DNA of 64,000 bases from Deltaproteobacteria bacterium. GTDB lineage: Bacteria; Desulfobacterota; Desulfobulbia; Desulfobulbales; SURF-16. The DNA is taken from assembly GCA_016219175.1 (NCBI GenBank), contig JACRCD010000020.1, positions 1 to 64,000 of the forward strand. Reading direction: 5' to 3'. Below the pieces are notes generated by a model, which was not told where the DNA came from, made no database searches, and saw only the letters and a program-made list of their open reading frames with translations. This document shows, piece by piece, positions 54,249 through 62,194 of the stretch. Position numbers and translations under genes: made by a program. Numbering within the stretch: position 1 is the stretch's first letter; every line of letters begins with the position of its first letter.

Positions 54249-55660
54249 TCATTCGAGCCCGTAGAATTTTAGTTTCCGCAGCAGCTTGCTCCGCCACCAG
54301 CCGAGCAGTAGGGCCGCCTGGGTCCGGTTGCCGTTTGTTTTGACCAGGGCGTCAAAAATATTCTGTTTTTCAAATTCGGACCAGCTGGGCACATCCTGTT
54401 TATTTTTAGTTTTGCTGTCTGGGAGAGCGGTCGAATCCGCGGTGTTGCGAGCCTGGGATTTTGTTGCCGGCTGGGGGTTGGCCGGCGGGGTTTCGGCGGC
54501 GGCATGCACATAGGCGGGAAGGTGCGGGAGTTTCACCGTCCGGTCCTGGCAGATATTGACGGCATATTCGATGATGTTGCGCAGTTCCCGGACATTGCCG
54601 GGGTAATGGTAGCGGCAGAGGCATTCTTCCGCCGCCTGGTCGAAACCGCTGATGTTTTTGTCCAGCGTTTTGCTGAGGACGTGCAAGAAATGTTCAATGA
54701 GCAGCTTGATGTCGTCCCCGCGCTCCCTCAGGGCCGGCATGTGGGCGCGCAGCACGTTCAGGCGGAAGAAAAGATCTTCGCGGAACTTTCCTTCCCGGAC
54801 CAGTTGCGGCAGGTCCCGGTGCGTGCCGGTGATGAGGCGGACATCGACCTTAACTTTTTTTGAGCCGCCCACCGGAAAAAATTCCCGGTCGTCCAGCACC
54901 GTCAGGAGTTTGACCTGCAGGGGCAGGGGCAGGTCGCCGATTTCGGTAAGAAAGATGGTGCCCCCTGGGCCAGCCGGAACATGCCCTGCTTGTCCGTGTG
55001 GGCGCCGGTGAACGCGCCCCGGACGTGGCCGAAAAGTTCCGATTCGAGCAGGGTTTCGGGCAGGGCGCCGCAGTTGACCTTGATAAAGGGCGCTTTGGCG
55101 CGTTTGGAGGCCTTGTGGATGGATTCGGCGAGCAGATCCTTGCCGGTGCCGGTCTCCCCGGTAATAAGCAGGGTTGTGTCGGAGTGGGACAGCACGGGCA
55201 GCAGGTCAAAAAGTTCCTGCATGGCCTGGCTGCAGCCGATAAGTCCCAGGCTGGCCGGGCCGCCGTCATCCCGTTGATTTAAGGCGCGTTGCAGGGATAT
55301 GTCTTCGAGGACAAAGAGAAAGCCTTCCAGGTTGCCGGCGGTATTGTGCAGTGGAGAAACGGTAATCCGGGCCGGGATGATCTTGCGGTTGACATTGATG
55401 ATATTCCCTTCTCTGTCAATCCTCTCGTCTCCGGCCAGAATTTCCTGGAAAAAACGGGAGGATACGCCAAGATTGCTGCGAACCACCTGGTCGATCAGCT
55501 GCCCGCGCGCGTTTTCCCCGTCGTAACCGGTCAGGGCCTCAAGAAAGTGATTGATGGCGGCAATCACTCCATCTCTGTCTACCAGGGCAATGCCATGGGG
55601 GATGCCGTTTATGATTTCCTCCAGGCAGGCTCTGTCCAGCATTGCTGATAATCGGTCCAT
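54249..55660 (-). pseudogene. PAS-AAA+-Fis sigma-54 activator, broken by a one-base frameshift
   Basis: Residues 1-230 (54902-55660 frame) give a PAS domain and the first half of the AAA+ domain (GETGTGKD, GAFTGA, FRLAQG). Then the sequence should read GGTIFLTEIGDL, but a G is missing in the GGGGG run at 54961-54965, shifting frame. The correct continuation (TIFLTEIGDLPLPLQVKLL..., RVGG, Fis-type helix-turn-helix at the end) is open in the other frame to 54249. Restoring one G gives an intact protein of about 470 residues. Either a recent mutation or a homopolymer sequencing error. Confidence 0.85.
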
Positions 55661-55853
55661 GCTCCTTCCGCGCCGTCGCCCCTTTTCGGGAGGGGTGGTT
55701 GACTGGAACTGTTACCGTAAATCGATCTGTATTGTCCTATTTTGATCATTACCATCTCTGCTGTCTCTTGTCAATACCTATTGTGGCGGCCGGATTGGCA
55801 GGGTTTCCGGGTTTGGCGGTCCGGTCCGGGCGGCGGCGCATGCAGTTCAGTGA

Positions 55854-55888
55854 TCCGTTTTGTACTGTATTGACCTGTTCCGTTTTGT
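55854..55888. promoter_or_regulatory. Direct repeats, candidate activator-binding sites
   Basis: TCCGTTTTGT occurs at 55854-55863 and 55879-55888, 25 bp apart, about 65-100 bp upstream of the sigma-54 promoter, the usual place of upstream activator sites. No perfect palindrome is visible, so this is tentative. Confidence 0.35.
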
Positions 55889-55952
55889 CCTCCTGGCTGT
55901 CCTGGCGGGGGTGTTTTGTGTAAATATTTGTTTTACAAGCATAAATTTACTA

Positions 55953-55968
55953 TGGCACGCCCCTTGCT
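55953..55968 (+). promoter_or_regulatory. Sigma-54 (-24/-12) promoter
   Basis: TGGCACG-CCCC-TTGCT matches the -24/-12 consensus with GG and GC elements correctly spaced (55954 and 55966). The start site is expected near 55979, 42 bp before the ATG at 56021. It drives the rightward signalling operon and faces the divergent sigma-54 activator gene. It is the only clear sigma-54 promoter I saw in the window. Confidence 0.85.
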
Positions 55969-56020
55969 CTTATAGAGGTTGAACAAATGCTCATCAAGAA
56001 AAACAAATAAGGAGTCTGCC

Positions 56021-56329
56021 ATGAAAAGAAACGCAACGGAATACAAAAGCTGGACGAACGCCATAACCTTTGCGGAAGCCGGAGAATGGGAAACGGCGCG
56101 GGAAATGATTCCCCAGGAAATGGCAAACCGAAAAGTATCCTGGTTTTTCAGAATGGCCGCGGCCGTGGCCTTTGCTGAAAGCGGCATGCAGGATGAGGCC
56201 GTGCGCATGAGCGAGACGGATTCTTATGTTTCTCCCGCCTCCCGGCGGAAAGGAGACTTTCTGGATACCGTCGGGCTTTCAGGGATACGGATGACCTATG
56301 GCGTGGTGGCGGTTGAGCTGAGTCGATAA
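56021..56329 (+). CDS. Small protein with repeated FAEAG-type helical motif
   Basis: The 102-residue protein contains two copies of a short helical motif: NAITFAEAGEWETAREM (about 13-29) and AAAVAFAESGMQDEAVRM (about 47-64). Related motifs end the next two proteins. It has no signal peptide or membrane segment. AAGGAG lies 6 bp before ATG 56021, which is preferred to an in-frame ATG at 55979 that coincides with the transcription start. It is the first gene after the sigma-54 promoter. Function unknown; the motif is TPR-like and could mediate contacts among the operon's proteins. Confidence 0.75.
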   Translation: MKRNATEYKSWTNAITFAEAGEWETAREMIPQEMANRKVSWFFRMAAAVAFAESGMQDEAVRMSETDSYVSPASRRKGDFLDTVGLSGIRMTYGVVAVELSR

Positions 56330-56399
56330 CCGCGCCTGATACGATGAATGATCGTGCGCGGAAATTGATTGAGCAATGGCTACCGCTAGACGGAAAGAG

Positions 56400-56918
56400 A
56401 TGAATTCCATCGTCTTTATCGAGTCCCAGGACGAAGGATTTGCCGAAATACTCTGCAGAACGCTCATCAGCCATGGGATCCCGGCTCAATGCGGGGAGGA
56501 CGGCAAGGGGATTCTGGCCAGTCTGGCCGAGCAGGCGATCGATGTGGTGCTGCTTGATGTCCGCCAGCAATATGAAAAGGTTCTTGCCGTCTTGCGGAGC
56601 ATCAAGGATGGCTTTCCCGAGGTGGAGGTTTTAATCATCAACCGGCCCTACAATATCTGGATTGCCGTGGAGGGCATGCGGGCAGGGGCCTCGGATGAAA
56701 TTACCGTCCCCCTTGATACCGATATCCTCAGGGCAAAGGTAACCGAGGCGCGGCTGCGGGCGGGGAAATTGCGGAAAAAGAAAAAAAAGTCGCTGCTGCA
56801 GAGATTCAGCAACGCCATGTCCGCCGCCACTTTTGCCCAGGCGGGTGATTTTGACACGGCCCTTGAGATGCTCAATGACGGCGGGACCGGGACTGAAAAA
56901 GATGCCGGGAAAACATGA
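56400..56918 (+). CDS. Degenerate receiver-like protein with C-terminal FAEAG-type motif
   Basis: The 172-residue protein has a receiver-type domain (about 3-118: IVFIESQDEGFAEILCRTL, VVLLDVRQQYEKVLAVL) in which the acidic N-terminal pair is ES-QDE and the Asp lies in LLDVR. The conserved switch and Lys regions are atypical (INRPYN, VPLDT). A basic linker (KLRKKKKKSLL) precedes the motif NAMSAATFAQAGDFDTALEM. ATG 56400 follows GGAAAG closely and starts at the receiver boundary; ATG 56376 is the alternative. Confidence 0.7.
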   Translation: MNSIVFIESQDEGFAEILCRTLISHGIPAQCGEDGKGILASLAEQAIDVVLLDVRQQYEKVLAVLRSIKDGFPEVEVLIINRPYNIWIAVEGMRAGASDEITVPLDTDILRAKVTEARLRAGKLRKKKKKSLLQRFSNAMSAATFAQAGDFDTALEMLNDGGTGTEKDAGKT

Positions 56919-56993
56919 GCGTATCCGAGGGGTATGCATGGGATGCAGGCAAGGGCGATAAACCATTGATTATTTGATTACAAGGAGAAGTCC

Positions 56994-57440
56994 ATGGGTG
57001 ACATCAGGATATTACTTGTTGATGACGAGGAAGATTTTATCAGTACCATTTCAGAGCTGCTCGACCTGAGAAATCTGGCAAGCGAAACAGCCTTCAATGG
57101 TGAACAGGCCATCGGCTATGTGGGTGAAAAGGAGCCGGATGTCATGGTGCTTGACCTGAAAATGCCGGGCATTGACGGCATGGAGGTTCTGCGCCAGGTC
57201 CGCAAGCTGTATCCGAACATTCAGGTCATCATTCATACCGGTCACGGCAACGATCTCGACGAGGCGGAGGCCAGGAGTCTCGGTGTTTTTGATTATCTGA
57301 AAAAACCCGTTGATATCGAACTGCTTGTCGAACGGATCAAGGCCGCCTACCGGGCCTCCCATGCCTCGGCGGACGCCATGTCGGCCGTTACCTTCGCCGA
57401 GGAGGGTGATTTTGAAACGGCCCGGATGATGGCCAAATAG
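56994..57440 (+). CDS. Response regulator with C-terminal FAEAG-type motif
   Basis: The 148-residue protein is a complete receiver (DDEED at 10-14, Asp54 in MVLDLKMPGIDGM, TGHG switch, Lys in YLKKPVD) plus a C-terminal extension DAMSAVTFAEEGDFETARMM shared with the two upstream genes. AAGGAG precedes the ATG. It should be phosphorylated by the kinase encoded next; the extension may be an output or docking element. Confidence 0.9.
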   Translation: MGDIRILLVDDEEDFISTISELLDLRNLASETAFNGEQAIGYVGEKEPDVMVLDLKMPGIDGMEVLRQVRKLYPNIQVIIHTGHGNDLDEAEARSLGVFDYLKKPVDIELLVERIKAAYRASHASADAMSAVTFAEEGDFETARMMAK

Positions 57441-57524
57441 ATCCCGTTCCGCTTCACGGAGCCGGATCCGCTGAAATTAATCTGCCTTGGCTGAATCGGA
57501 CAACAACACAGGGACTGAAACACC

Positions 57525-59243
57525 GTGAAGATGTATATGGCGACCATCCCTGCCGAGATGATGGAGCAAAAGCCCCGCTCGGCCTACTATGCGGGACAGA
57601 AAAGACTTTTTGTCATCGTCATTATCATTGTTGCCGTTCTGCCTCTGGTTTTCATCAACTGGAAGGTTTCACGCCTCTATCAGACGTCAATGATGAACAA
57701 GATGGATGTCGATCTTTCCGGTTTTACCCAGAGCAGAAAGGAGATGATTGACCTCTTTCTGGCCAGTCAGGAAAATATGCTCGCAAGCTTCACGGAGTTT
57801 TACGATCTGGCCTGGCTCGGCAAGAAAGAAAATATCGAAAACATTTTCTGCGCTGTCAACAGGAGCGGGGTCATGACGGATATCGGGGTGATTGATGCCG
57901 CCGGAAATCATGTGGCATATGTGGGGCCGTTTACCGAGAAGCTGGCGGGGAAAAATTATGCCAGTGCTCCCTGGTTTAGAAAGGTCATGCAGAATGGCAG
58001 ATACGTCAGTGATGTTTTTACCGGCTATCGCGGCATTCCCCATCTGGTGGTCGCTGTCGCCGATAAGGAAAAATCATGGGTGCTGCGGGCGACGATTAAT
58101 TCGGAAATGTTTAATGGCCTTGTTTCCAGCGCCAATGTCGGGCCGGACGGCGATGCCTTTATCATTTCCCGCGCCGGCGAGTTCCAGACGCCAAGCAGGC
58201 TCGGACACCAAAATATCAGTCCCGGCAATCTCGCCGTTTTGCGGGACATTGGTGCCGGAGGCACGAAAACGCAACGCAGGGGGCAATATCTTTTTTCCGT
58301 GGCGCCGCTTAAGGGGGATGACTGGCTGTTGGTCCTCAAGACCGATATCCACTCTTCGCTGGCGGATTTTTACGAAGCAAAAAATATTGGTCTGACCATT
58401 ATTTTCTGCACGGCATTATTGATCCTGTTCGTCACCCAGCTGCTGATCCGCTCCCTGGTCAACAGGATAGACCATACCGAACAGCAGCGGATGGTTTTGA
58501 CCAATAAGGTCAGGGAGGTGGAGAAAATGGCGCTCATCGGCCGTCTGGCGGCCAGTGTGGCCCATGAGATCAACAACCCCCTGCAGGTTATCAGCGCCCA
58601 GGCCGGCTGGGTTGATGAGCTGCTTGACGACGGCCCGGAGAAGTATGCGGAAAACGAAAGCGAATATCGCCTGGCAGTCAAGAAAATACGGGACCAGGTG
58701 AAAAGGGCGGGCAGCATCACCAAGAGACTGCTGAGTTTCTCCCGCATGCAGGAAGGGGCGCCGGCCGCGGTCGACATCAATCATACGGTGGAGGACTCCA
58801 TTCTGCTGCTGGAGAAAGAGGCGAAGAGCAACAGGATAAACATCACCCGCCAGTACCAGCAGGACCTGCCGGCCGTGAAAACAGACGCATCCCAGCTGCA
58901 GCAGGTTTTTTTGAATATTTTAAACAACGCGGTGGATGCCATAGGACAGGATGGCGCCATTGAGGTGAGAACAACCAGGCGGGATGGTGAAATAGTCATC
59001 GAATTCGCCGATACCGGACCCGGCATTGCCGAGCATATCATGGAAAATATCTTTAATCCGTTTTTCACCACCAAGGAAAAGGGCAAGGGAACAGGTCTGG
59101 GGCTCGCCATTTCCAGCAATATCATGCAGAGGCTGCGCGGTGGCCTGCGGGTCGCCAACCGTCCCCATGGCGGCTGTCTTTTCACCGTGGCCCTGCCGGC
59201 CAACGGGCAACCAGCTGTACAGAACCGGCCAGGTGTTAACTGA
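57525..59243 (+). CDS. Membrane sensor histidine kinase with Cache-type sensor
   Basis: The 572-residue protein has TM1 at about 28-46, a double-Cache-like periplasmic region (about 50-285; YASAPWFRKVMQNGRYVSDVF, GIPHLVVAVADKEKSWVLRA), TM2 at about 290-312, HisKA with SVAHEINNPLQVIS (His347 from the GTG) and HATPase_c (LQQVFLNILNNAVDA, ADTGPGIAE, GTGLGLAISS). It is a paralogue of the kinase at 52137-53882. The start is uncertain: GTG 57525 with GGGA 10 bp upstream, or ATG 57531/57537. Confidence 0.9.
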   Translation: MKMYMATIPAEMMEQKPRSAYYAGQKRLFVIVIIIVAVLPLVFINWKVSRLYQTSMMNKMDVDLSGFTQSRKEMIDLFLASQENMLASFTEFYDLAWLGKKENIENIFCAVNRSGVMTDIGVIDAAGNHVAYVGPFTEKLAGKNYASAPWFRKVMQNGRYVSDVFTGYRGIPHLVVAVADKEKSWVLRATINSEMFNGLVSSANVGPDGDAFIISRAGEFQTPSRLGHQNISPGNLAVLRDIGAGGTKTQRRGQYLFSVAPLKGDDWLLVLKTDIHSSLADFYEAKNIGLTIIFCTALLILFVTQLLIRSLVNRIDHTEQQRMVLTNKVREVEKMALIGRLAASVAHEINNPLQVISAQAGWVDELLDDGPEKYAENESEYRLAVKKIRDQVKRAGSITKRLLSFSRMQEGAPAAVDINHTVEDSILLLEKEAKSNRINITRQYQQDLPAVKTDASQLQQVFLNILNNAVDAIGQDGAIEVRTTRRDGEIVIEFADTGPGIAEHIMENIFNPFFTTKEKGKGTGLGLAISSNIMQRLRGGLRVANRPHGGCLFTVALPANGQPAVQNRPGVN

Positions 59244-59268
59244 CAAGCTTTAAAACGAAGAGACGACA

Positions 59269-59673
59269 ATGGAAAAAAGACGCATTCTCCTGGTGGACGA
59301 TGAAAGGGATTTTATTGATTGCCTGGCAAAGCGCTTGCAGCGGCGAGGCATCGATTGCCTGTGCGCATACAGCGGCGCGGAGGCAGTCTGTAAAATATCC
59401 GAGGGCGGATTTGACCTGGTTGTCCTGGATATGCTCCTGCCGGACACCAATGGCAACGAGGTGCTTCGTTTCATCAAACAGGCCACTCCCGACATGCCGG
59501 TTGTTATTCTCACCGGTCATGCCTCGGCCGCCTGCGGACGCGACAGTCTCGATCTTGGCGCCGTGGAATATCTGCTGAAGCCCATTGAGCTGGAGTCCCT
59601 GTATGAAAAACTCTGCTCCCTGCAACCGGGCAGGGAAAGTCATAACAAAGGTAGCCCTTTGTCGGGTATCTAG
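59269..59673 (+). CDS. Response regulator receiver protein
   Basis: The 134-residue receiver has DDERDF at about 10-15, Asp about 54 in VVLDMLLPDTNG, the switch ILTGHAS and the conserved Lys in YLLKPIE. It lacks the FAEAG-type tail of the upstream receivers. It follows the kinase by 25 bp in the same operon. Confidence 0.9.
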   Translation: MEKRRILLVDDERDFIDCLAKRLQRRGIDCLCAYSGAEAVCKISEGGFDLVVLDMLLPDTNGNEVLRFIKQATPDMPVVILTGHASAACGRDSLDLGAVEYLLKPIELESLYEKLCSLQPGRESHNKGSPLSGI

Positions 59674-59793
59674 GCTGGCGGCGGACGGGCAGGGTGCGGC
59701 GACACAATACATGTCGGTACCGGCCTGAAGCCTTCATTCTATCGACCTGAGCAGTTACCAGTTTAATCTATTCAATTGAGAAAGGAGAAAAAA

Positions 59794-61125
59794 ATGAGGT
59801 TCTTGAGAGAGATTTACGATTTGATGCTTTACGGGGCAAAGGCTTATGCCGATTGGGACCTGACCACATCAAGAAGGATTCTGCATAGCCGGAAGCGTTT
59901 GGCCATACTTGGCCTGTTGCTGGTTCCGGTTGTTATCGGAGGAATCGCCTTTGCCGATGACGTGGCAGGCGCGCTGCCAGGCATGCTCGGCGGCAAGACG
60001 GCGTATGCGCCGGCATTTTATACCGGCACTATTTTCTTTGCCTCCATCGCCGTCGGCCTGGTGGCGGGACTCATCACCGGTTGTATCGGCGCGGGCGGCG
60101 GCTTCATCATTGCTCCCGCCCTGATGAGCGCGGGCGTCAAGGGTATCCTGGCGGTCGGCACCGATCTTTTTCACATCTTCGCCAAGGCCATCATGGGCAG
60201 CGTGCTGCATAGAAAACTCGGCAACGTTTCCGTGGCCCTGGCGGGTGTCTTTTTGATCGGTTCGGTGGGCGGCGCCACCCTGGGCGGCTATATCAACCGT
60301 ACCCTCTATGAGGCAAACCCCGTACTGAGCGACGCCTTTATCACCACCACCTACGTGCTTATGCTTGGCTTTCTCTGTTCCTATGCCCTGTATGACTTTT
60401 TCCGCGCCCGGAAGCAGGACGTCAAGGATGCCAAGGCGATAGCAGCCGGCGGCAAAAAGAAAGCAGGCGCCATGACCGGCCTGGCCCAGAGGCTGCAGGC
60501 AATCAACCTGCCCCCCATGATCAAATTCGATGAGGGCGTTACCCCCGGCGGCCGCAGAATCTCCTGGCTTTTCCTCGTGCTGAGCGGCGGGCTTGTCGGT
60601 CTGGCAGCCGCCATCATGGGCGTGGGCGGCGGCTTTCTCACCTTCCCCATTTTCGTTTATGTGCTCGGCGTTTCGTCCGCCACCACGGTGGGCACCGATA
60701 TCTTCCAGATCATCTTTACCGCGGGCTACGCGGGTCTGGGTCAGTATGCCATTTACGGTTTTATTTTCTACACCCTGGCCATGGGCATGCTGCTCGGTTC
60801 ACTGGTCGGCATCCAGGTCGGCTCGCTGGTCACCAAGGTCGTCAGCGGCACCACCATCTGCGGTCTCTATGCCGTGGCCACCTCGGCTGGTTTTATCAAC
60901 CGGGCCTTTGCCCTGCCCGGCAAGCTTGCCAAGCTCGAATTCATCAGCATGAGCAAGGAGGCCGGCAAGATGCTGGACACCGTGGGGACCTACGTTTTCT
61001 TCGCGGTGCTCGGCAGCTTCGCCCTGTGGGTTTTCTGGATCTTTTTCACCAACATCAGGGTTCTGAAGGGTGAAGAAGAGGTATTTGACGAGAAACATAT
61101 GCACGCAAAGGAGGCAAAGGCATGA
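59794..61125 (+). CDS. TauE/SafE-family permease
   Basis: The 443-residue membrane protein has about ten hydrophobic segments arranged as two related halves, each with the family's glycine-rich signature (GCIGAGGGFIIAPALMSAG at about 96-114 and IMGVGGGFLTFPIF at about 274-287). A long cytoplasmic loop (about 205-255) carries basic residues. TauE/SafE proteins export sulfite, sulfoacetate or related anions; in sulfate reducers they are often called putative sulfite or sulfate permeases. AAAGGAG precedes ATG 59794. It overlaps the next gene by 4 bp and lies downstream of the sigma-54-driven signalling genes. Confidence 0.88.
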   Translation: MRFLREIYDLMLYGAKAYADWDLTTSRRILHSRKRLAILGLLLVPVVIGGIAFADDVAGALPGMLGGKTAYAPAFYTGTIFFASIAVGLVAGLITGCIGAGGGFIIAPALMSAGVKGILAVGTDLFHIFAKAIMGSVLHRKLGNVSVALAGVFLIGSVGGATLGGYINRTLYEANPVLSDAFITTTYVLMLGFLCSYALYDFFRARKQDVKDAKAIAAGGKKKAGAMTGLAQRLQAINLPPMIKFDEGVTPGGRRISWLFLVLSGGLVGLAAAIMGVGGGFLTFPIFVYVLGVSSATTVGTDIFQIIFTAGYAGLGQYAIYGFIFYTLAMGMLLGSLVGIQVGSLVTKVVSGTTICGLYAVATSAGFINRAFALPGKLAKLEFISMSKEAGKMLDTVGTYVFFAVLGSFALWVFWIFFTNIRVLKGEEEVFDEKHMHAKEAKA

Positions 61126-61808
61126 TTGCACATAAAAAAGAATTTGGCGGAGGGCTGCTGATGATGGCCGGTTTCTGGGCCGTGTTTGCGATCATCATGT
61201 CGCCGGTCTTTGCCGGGCAGAATCTGCTTGATTACATGGACAGCCTGTATAATTCCATTTCCAAGAATTCAGCCTATTACATCCCGTCCATGAAAACCAA
61301 GGCGGAAAAATTCAATGGCAATGAAATCTCAATCAAAATAAAGTCCGGAGACAAGGCTTCATCGGCGCGGATCGCCAATTTGCTGGCCGCATCAGGGGCC
61401 ACGGTGCAGGAAGGTGACGGCGAGCTGCGGATGAGCGGTGATCTGGGAACTATTCTTGCCAATGTTCTGGCGGATGCCGATGCCATGTTCGCCAACAACG
61501 GCGAGGCGGTGAAAGCCAAATACGGAGCGGATGGCAAGCAGACCCTGTATGACTGGTCCAAGGCCATGGAAGCGATGGAGAAACCGCTCAATAAACAGGA
61601 AAAATTCAATGAGTCCAAGATCCTCTACCAGGTGCGGACGAAATCCATTGAGCCGGCTTACAACTATTTCGGCATCCAGGCGCAGAGCATCAAGGAGAAA
61701 GCCGTGGTCGTGGTGCTGTCCCTGGTGGGTTATGTTATCTATACCATGTGGTTTGGGTTTTCCATCCTCTTCATGTTTGAAGGGTGGGGACTGAAATTAG
61801 AACATTAG
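61122..61808 (+). CDS. Membrane protein partner of the TauE/SafE permease
   Basis: The 228-residue protein has an N-terminal membrane segment (about 10-31: LLMMAGFWAVFAIIMSPVFAG), a soluble extracytoplasmic domain (about 35-190; TVQEGDGELRMSGDLGTILA) and a C-terminal membrane helix (about 193-218: VVVVLSLVGYVIYTMWFGFS). No family was recognised. The 4-bp overlap with the permease gene implies the two proteins work together. Repeat copy 3 begins 7 bp after its stop. Confidence 0.75.
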   Translation: MIAHKKEFGGGLLMMAGFWAVFAIIMSPVFAGQNLLDYMDSLYNSISKNSAYYIPSMKTKAEKFNGNEISIKIKSGDKASSARIANLLAASGATVQEGDGELRMSGDLGTILANVLADADAMFANNGEAVKAKYGADGKQTLYDWSKAMEAMEKPLNKQEKFNESKILYQVRTKSIEPAYNYFGIQAQSIKEKAVVVVLSLVGYVIYTMWFGFSILFMFEGWGLKLEH

Positions 61809-61814
61809 GCGCAT

Positions 61815-61920
61815 TAAGCCGTTGTCAATAAATTACTGTCACACACCATGCGTGGCAACGGCATAAGGGGCTGTACAGGCAATGTCACATCTGTAATGGT
61901 TCTTTAATAACGGCCCCTAA
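61815..61920 (+). repeat. 106-bp two-hairpin interspersed repeat, copy 3
   Basis: Same boundaries and length as 39170-39275, with about ten substitutions. In hairpin 2 a C-to-T change turns one pair into a U-G wobble, so both stems are kept. The rest of the 61809-62194 gap holds a terminator and an octamer repeat and no gene. Confidence 0.88.
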
Positions 61921-61996
61921 TAATCGGTTTCCGGTGCAAGCCGGAATTTTCTCTCTTCCCTGAGAAAGGGGCCATCCTCTGGCCCCGCAACCCTGG

Positions 61997-62034
61997 CAGG
62001 ACCGGAACTCCTCTTCTGGTCCTGCTTTTTTTTT
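61997..62034 (+). terminator. Rho-independent terminator
   Basis: CAGGACC (61997-62003) pairs with GGTCCTG (62018-62024), followed by C and nine T residues. It probably ends the permease operon transcript. Confidence 0.85.
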
Positions 62035-62060
62035 GATGACATGCGGCGTGGTGTTGGTTT

Positions 62061-62148
62061 AACGTTTAAACGCTCAAACGCTCAAACGCTCAAACGCTTG
62101 AACGCTTGAACGCTGGAACGTTGGAACATTGGAACATTGGAACGCTCA
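62061..62148. repeat. Octamer tandem repeat (AACGCTCA-type, 11 units)
   Basis: Eleven consecutive 8-bp units begin AAC and drift from AACGCTCA through AACGCTTG and AACATTGG back to AACGCTCA. The array ends 46 bp before the start of the PEP-synthase-like gene. Confidence 0.88.
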
Positions 62149-62194
62149 AGCGCGCAAATGAAGGTAAACGGAGAGCAGCCGGGGGATCAAGCCC

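Noticed and set aside
62061-62148. CRISPR array
   Set aside because: The units are 8 bp with no spacers; it is a simple tandem repeat. The arrays at 48202-48280 and 49239-49310 were rejected for the same reason.
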